NCBI GenBank assembly: GCA_038207565.1
Contig: JBBQZQ010000006.1
Location: forward strand, 57,876-121,875
Reading direction: 5' to 3'
Length of the DNA: 64,000 nucleotides
Source: JALZAI01 sp038207565
Lineage (GTDB): Bacteria > Actinomycetota > Actinomycetes > Mycobacteriales > Jatrophihabitantaceae
Within the stretch, counting starts at the first letter, position 1. Each line of letters starts with the position of its first letter. This document shows positions 61,147-64,000 of the stretch, one piece after another. Position numbers and translations under genes: made by a program. The notes under the pieces were generated by a model. The model ran no database searches and had not been told where the DNA came from. It worked only from the letters and a program-made list of their open reading frames with translations.

Positions 61147-62649
61147 TCAGCCGGAGTAGTTCGGGGCCTCGACGGTCATCTGGATGTCGTGCGGGTGCGA
61201 CTCCTTGAGCCCCGCCGCGGTGATCCGGATGAATGTGCCGCGCTCCTGCAGCTCGTCCACGGTGTGCGCGCCGACGTAGAACATCGACTGGTGCAGCCCG
61301 CCGACGAGCTGGTGCGCGACGGCCGAGAGCGGCCCGCGATAGGGCACCTGGCCCTCGATGCCCTCGGGGACGATCTTGTCGTCGGAGGGGACGTCGGCCT
61401 GGAAGTAGCGGTCCTTGGAGTAGCTGACCCGCCCGCGGGAGGCCATCGCCCCGAGCGAGCCCATGCCGCGGTAGCTCTTGTACTGCTTGCCGTTCACGAA
61501 GACAAGGTCTCCGGGCGACTCGTCGCAGCCGGCCAGCAGCGAGCCGAGCATCACCGCGTTGGCGCCGGCCACGATCGCCTTGGCGATGTCGCCGGAGTAC
61601 TGCAGCCCGCCGTCGCCGATCACCGGCACCCCGGCGGGACGGCAGGCCTGGGCCGCATCGTGCACGGCCGTGATCTGCGGCACGCCCACCCCGGCCACGA
61701 CCCGGGTCGTGCAGATCGAGCCCGGTCCGACGCCCACCTTCACGGCGTCCGCGCCGGCGTCGACCAGGGCCTGCGCCCCGGCCCGGGTGGCCACGTTGCC
61801 GGCGAGCACCTGGACGTGGCGCAGCGCCGGGTCGCCCTTGAGCCGGCGCACCATCTCCAGCATCAGCCGCGCCTGGCCGTTGGCGGTGTCGGGCACCAGC
61901 ACGTCGACACCGGCTTCGATGAGGGCGGTCGAGCGCTCCCACGCGTCACCCCAGTAACCCACCGCGGCGGCCACCCGCAGGCGGCCAGAGCCGTCCTTCG
62001 TGGCGTTCGGGTACTGCTCGGACTTGGTGAAGTCCTTGACGGTGATCAGCCCGCGCAGGTGGTCGCCGTCGTCGACGATCGGCAGTTTCTCGACCTTGTG
62101 CTTGGCCAGCAGCGCGGCGGCGTCCTCGCGGCTGATCCCGACGGGCGCAGTGACCAGCGGCATCGGGGTCATCACTTCGCGCACCGTTCGTCGTTCGAAG
62201 TCGGCGGCCACGATGAAGCGCAGGTCGCGGTTGGTGATGATCCCGACGAGGACGGACTGCGCGTCGACGACAGGGACGCCGGAGATGCGGTAGCGCCCGC
62301 ACAGGCTGTCGACCTCGGCCAGCGTGGCATCCGGCGACACGGTGATCGGGTGGCTGACCATCCCCGACTCGGACCGTTTCACGAGATCGACCTGGCCGGC
62401 CTGGTCGACGACGGCGAGATTGCGGTGCAGCACCCCGATGCCGCCCTGGCGCGCCATCGCGATCGCCATCCGGGACTCGGTGACGGTGTCCATGGCAGCG
62501 GACACCAGCGGGACGGCCAGCCGGATTGCTCGGGTGAGTTGCGTCGAGGTGTCGACCTCGGACGGGATCACATCGGTCTCGCCCGGTAGCAGCAGCACGT
62601 CGTCGAAGGTGAGGCCCAGCGGGATGAGGCTGGTGGGGTCGTCGGGCAT
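61147..62649 (-). CDS. guaB: IMP dehydrogenase
   Basis: GuaB oxidises IMP to XMP, the committed step to GMP. The 500-residue protein has the N-terminal barrel start LTFDDVLLLPGETDVIPSEVDTSTQLTR, a CBS pair at about residues 95-215 (MTPMPLVTAPVGISREDAAALLAKHKVEKLPIVDDGDHLRGLIT), the catalytic Cys313 in KVGVGPGSICTTRVVAGVG, DGGLQYSGDIAKAIVAGANAVMLGSLLAGCDESPGD, and the mobile flap YRGMGSLGAM followed by YFQADVPSDDKIVPEGIEG. All catalytic residues are present. It is the first gene of the run guaB-guaB3-fgd-fbiC-guaA. Confidence 0.98.
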   Translation of the reverse strand: MPDDPTSLIPLGLTFDDVLLLPGETDVIPSEVDTSTQLTRAIRLAVPLVSAAMDTVTESRMAIAMARQGGIGVLHRNLAVVDQAGQVDLVKRSESGMVSHPITVSPDATLAEVDSLCGRYRISGVPVVDAQSVLVGIITNRDLRFIVAADFERRTVREVMTPMPLVTAPVGISREDAAALLAKHKVEKLPIVDDGDHLRGLITVKDFTKSEQYPNATKDGSGRLRVAAAVGYWGDAWERSTALIEAGVDVLVPDTANGQARLMLEMVRRLKGDPALRHVQVLAGNVATRAGAQALVDAGADAVKVGVGPGSICTTRVVAGVGVPQITAVHDAAQACRPAGVPVIGDGGLQYSGDIAKAIVAGANAVMLGSLLAGCDESPGDLVFVNGKQYKSYRGMGSLGAMASRGRVSYSKDRYFQADVPSDDKIVPEGIEGQVPYRGPLSAVAHQLVGGLHQSMFYVGAHTVDELQERGTFIRITAAGLKESHPHDIQMTVEAPNYSG

Positions 62650-62705
62650 GCTTCAGCTTACGTCGGGCGAGGGATCCCCCTGCGCGTGTCATCGGCAAAT
62701 GTCAG

Positions 62706-62912
62706 GGTCCGCTCGGGCTGCTGCTCGGGGTGACCTACGGGGCCCTATTCACCGACGCCCTGCACGGCGAGGGACTCGACGTGCTGAGCGTGCCGTGGGC
62801 ACAGAGTGTCGAGTTCCTGGTGCTGGCTGCGGTGGTCGGTGTCCTCGCGGCACTGTGGCCGGGGTTGCGGGCTTCGCGGACGAGCCCCCTGGAGGCAACC
62901 GCGTCCGGATGA
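62706..62912 (+). pseudogene. C-terminal remnant of an FtsX-like ABC transporter permease
   Basis: One plus-strand frame reads GPLGLLLGVTYGALFTDALH, then VLSVPWAQSVEFLVLAAVVGVLAALWPGLRASRTSPLEATASG and a stop. This matches the last two helices and the P-x-x-RASR-x-SPLEA ending of MacB/FtsX-family permeases. Upstream, immediately before 62706, the frame becomes the guaB promoter region with no further homology, so everything but the last ~68 residues is gone. A GTG at 62730 could start a 60-residue fragment, but a functional protein is unlikely. Confidence 0.75.
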
Positions 62913-63011
62913 CGCCACCCCCGTGCGCACGGACTACCCTTCGGGGTGGCACCGAGGCGCGGCCGCGCCTACGGTGGGCTGCGAACAGGCGGCATTCCGG
63001 CAGGGGGACTG

Positions 63012-63392
63012 ATGGACATCGGAGACGGACCGCTCGATCCGTTCATCGACGACCCGGACGATCCGGCCGCGGAACTGGCCGACGCCGACCCGGCGGTGCC
63101 GCTGAGTGTGGACGACCGGGCCGATGTCGAGGCCGATCTCGCCGAACTCATCGACTTTCGCCAGTCGCTGGCTCCGGTCGGCGTTCACGGCATCACCATC
63201 GAGTGCGGTGATTGCAGCGAGCAGCATTTCTTCACCTGGGAGTTGATGGCGGCCAACCTGCGTGCGCTGCTCGATGAGGGGCGCACCCAGGTGCACGAGC
63301 CGGCGTTCGCGCCCGACCCGGACGCCTACGTGAGCTGGGAGTACGCCCGCGGTTACACCGACGCGGTGCGGATCATCAGCAACCGGCGCTGA
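63012..63392 (+). CDS. DUF5319 family protein
   Basis: A 126-residue acidic protein starting MDIGDGPLDPFIDDPDDPAAELADADPAVPLSVDDRADVEADLAEL, followed by GVHGITIECGDCSEQHFFTWELMAANLRALL (a Cys-x2-Cys pair with a nearby His) and VSWEYARGYTDAV. DUF5319 proteins are small conserved actinobacterial proteins encoded beside guaB (Rv3412 in M. tuberculosis, from memory); no function is known. The CGDC-H pair suggests metal binding or redox sensitivity. AGGGGG lies a few bases before the ATG at 63012. Confidence 0.88.
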   Translation: MDIGDGPLDPFIDDPDDPAAELADADPAVPLSVDDRADVEADLAELIDFRQSLAPVGVHGITIECGDCSEQHFFTWELMAANLRALLDEGRTQVHEPAFAPDPDAYVSWEYARGYTDAVRIISNRR

Positions 63393-63438
63393 CCGGAGCA
63401 AACCCGCTGGTTGCGCCCGATATGGGCGTTATGTCGGT

Positions 63439-63466
63439 TTGCATTTCACGCGAATCTCACTATCGT
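63439..63466 (+). promoter_or_regulatory. Candidate promoter of the WhiB gene
   Basis: TTGCAT (63439-63444) and TATCGT (63461-63466) are separated by 16 bases in an unusually AT-rich stretch of the 169-base spacer after the DUF5319 gene. The start codon is 95 bases downstream, leaving a 5' leader of about 90 bases, typical of whiB genes. A second T-rich patch at 63488-63497 (CTCTTTTTAC) is an alternative. This is a visual call only. Confidence 0.4.
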
Positions 63467-63561
63467 GCGTCACCTTTTGCAGTTCCGCTCTTTTTACACG
63501 GCAGACGACCGATGAGATTGCCGCAAGGACAATCCTCATCTGCTTGTGAAGGGCAGGAACC

Positions 63562-63843
63562 ATGGCCGAGATTCGCCGCCTCCCCGAGCCCCGCGAGGGC
63601 GACTGGGACTGGCAAGTTGGCGCTGCCTGTCGCGGTCGGGACACCTCCGACTTCTACCATCCGGAAAACGAGCGCGGTCCGTCGCGGCTGCGGCGCGAGA
63701 TGCGCGCCAAGGCTGTCTGCGCCCAGTGCCCCGTCGTCGCGAACTGTCTGCGCTGGGCCCTCCAGGCCCGCGAGCCCTACGGCGTGTGGGGCGGCCTGTC
63801 GGTGGAGGAGCGCGAACAGTTGCTCTCGCAGCGCCCCGCCTAG
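63562..63843 (+). CDS. WhiB-family iron-sulfur transcription factor (WhiB3/WhiD-like)
   Basis: A 93-residue WhiB protein. The four cluster cysteines are in AACRGRDTSDFYHP, AVCAQCPVVANCLRWAL (C-x2-C-x5-C), giving the usual C-xn-C-x2-C-x5-C arrangement for a 4Fe-4S cluster. The beta-turn motif GVWGG (EPYGVWGGLSVEERE) and a short C-terminus follow. DWDWQ at the N-terminus, ERG-SR--RE-RAK and the EPYGVWGGLS ending resemble WhiB3/WhiD. WhiB proteins bind sigma factor region 4 and DNA to control redox and developmental genes. CAGGAACC precedes the ATG at close spacing. Confidence 0.93.
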   Translation: MAEIRRLPEPREGDWDWQVGAACRGRDTSDFYHPENERGPSRLRREMRAKAVCAQCPVVANCLRWALQAREPYGVWGGLSVEEREQLLSQRPA

Positions 63844-63896
63844 TCTCCCCGTCATTATCAAGAGGGCCGAACCGTCGGGTTACGCCGGGTGGGCCC

Positions 63897-63998
63897 GCGT
63901 GATAAGCGCGGGGGAGCGATCAGCGCGGTGGAGCGCTCAGCGCGGTGGAGCGATCAGCGCGGTGGCGCGATCAGCGCGGTGGAGCGATCAGCGCGGGC
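63897..63998. repeat. 17-bp tandem repeat at the window end
   Basis: The unit GAGCGATCAGCGCGGTG recurs with an exact 17-base period at 63914, 63931, 63948, 63965 and 63982, with a degenerate copy at 63897. Copies differ by one or two bases. The array begins 53 bases after the WhiB stop and may continue beyond the window. Each unit contains CGATCAGCGCG, not a hairpin, so this is a tandem expansion in an intergenic region. Confidence 0.9.
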
Positions 63999-64000
63999 GA

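Overview
The window is strongly GC-rich, uses GTG starts freely, and packs genes with many 4-base ATGA overlaps. Together with a WhiB regulator, a DUF5319 protein, FO synthase (FbiC), an F420-dependent glucose-6-phosphate dehydrogenase and SdhC-D-A-B order, this points to an actinobacterium that makes and uses coenzyme F420. Several blocks keep an order I recall from Mycobacterium tuberculosis (pmm/upp...add-deoA-cdd-sdhCDAB; sucC-sucD-34 kDa antigen-PerM-purN-purH; uvrD1-chorismate mutase; guaB-guaB3...guaA), but the combination is not mycobacterial. I cannot name the genus from sequence alone.

Layout. 1-15.7 kb: the 3' end of a phosphohexomutase, a secreted lipoprotein, DUF427, uracil phosphoribosyltransferase, deoxyribose-phosphate aldolase with a full and a truncated aldehyde dehydrogenase, glycerol catabolism (glpD/glpK divergent), a luciferase-like oxidoreductase, an LpqI-like GH3 lipoprotein, then adenosine deaminase, thymidine phosphorylase and cytidine deaminase. 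15.8-21.3 kb: a BMP-family nucleoside ABC importer (binding lipoprotein, double ATPase, two permeases) reading in the same direction as cdd-deoA-add. These make one nucleoside uptake and salvage system whose deoxyribose is passed to DeoC and an acetaldehyde-oxidising partner. 21.7-25.1 kb: succinate dehydrogenase. 25-34.9 kb: gamma-glutamyltransferase-like protein, membrane proteins, LigT, TrpS, a CNNM/CorC-type protein, isocitrate dehydrogenase, a DUF885 peptidase-like protein and a PaiB-like protein.

34.9-36.0 kb is a disturbed accessory stretch: a long perfect inverted repeat, three tiny overlapping ORFs, another hairpin, and two broken gene remnants (GAF domain and cyclic-nucleotide-binding domain) facing each other tail to tail. 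36.0-46.9 kb holds mdh, DUF3017, folD, purH, purN, a PerM-like protein, a tandem pair of Pro/Gly/Gln-rich membrane proteins, sucCD and a B12-binding protein. 46.9-51.4 kb has a frameshifted DUF222/HNH gene, a UvrD/PcrA helicase and chorismate mutase. 51.4-54.5 kb is a PspC-containing histidine kinase with its LuxR-type regulator and a divergent PspC protein. 54.7-62.6 kb runs guaA-fbiC-fgd-guaB3-guaB, mixing GMP synthesis with F420 synthesis and use. The window ends with an FtsX-like permease remnant, DUF5319, a WhiB protein and a 17-bp tandem repeat.

The strongest new-looking signal is upstream of chorismate mutase (50.88-51.04 kb): a short ORF encoding CYEFFYGYRR, overlapping a hairpin that competes with an antiterminator, followed by a perfect 9-bp stem and a T-rich run. 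This has the layout of a Phe/Tyr-sensing transcription attenuator. Other points of note are a catalytic-half-less aldehyde dehydrogenase, the tiny-ORF chain with a DVEGH peptide, several tandem repeats placed at gene ends, and recurring palindromes after minus-strand genes.
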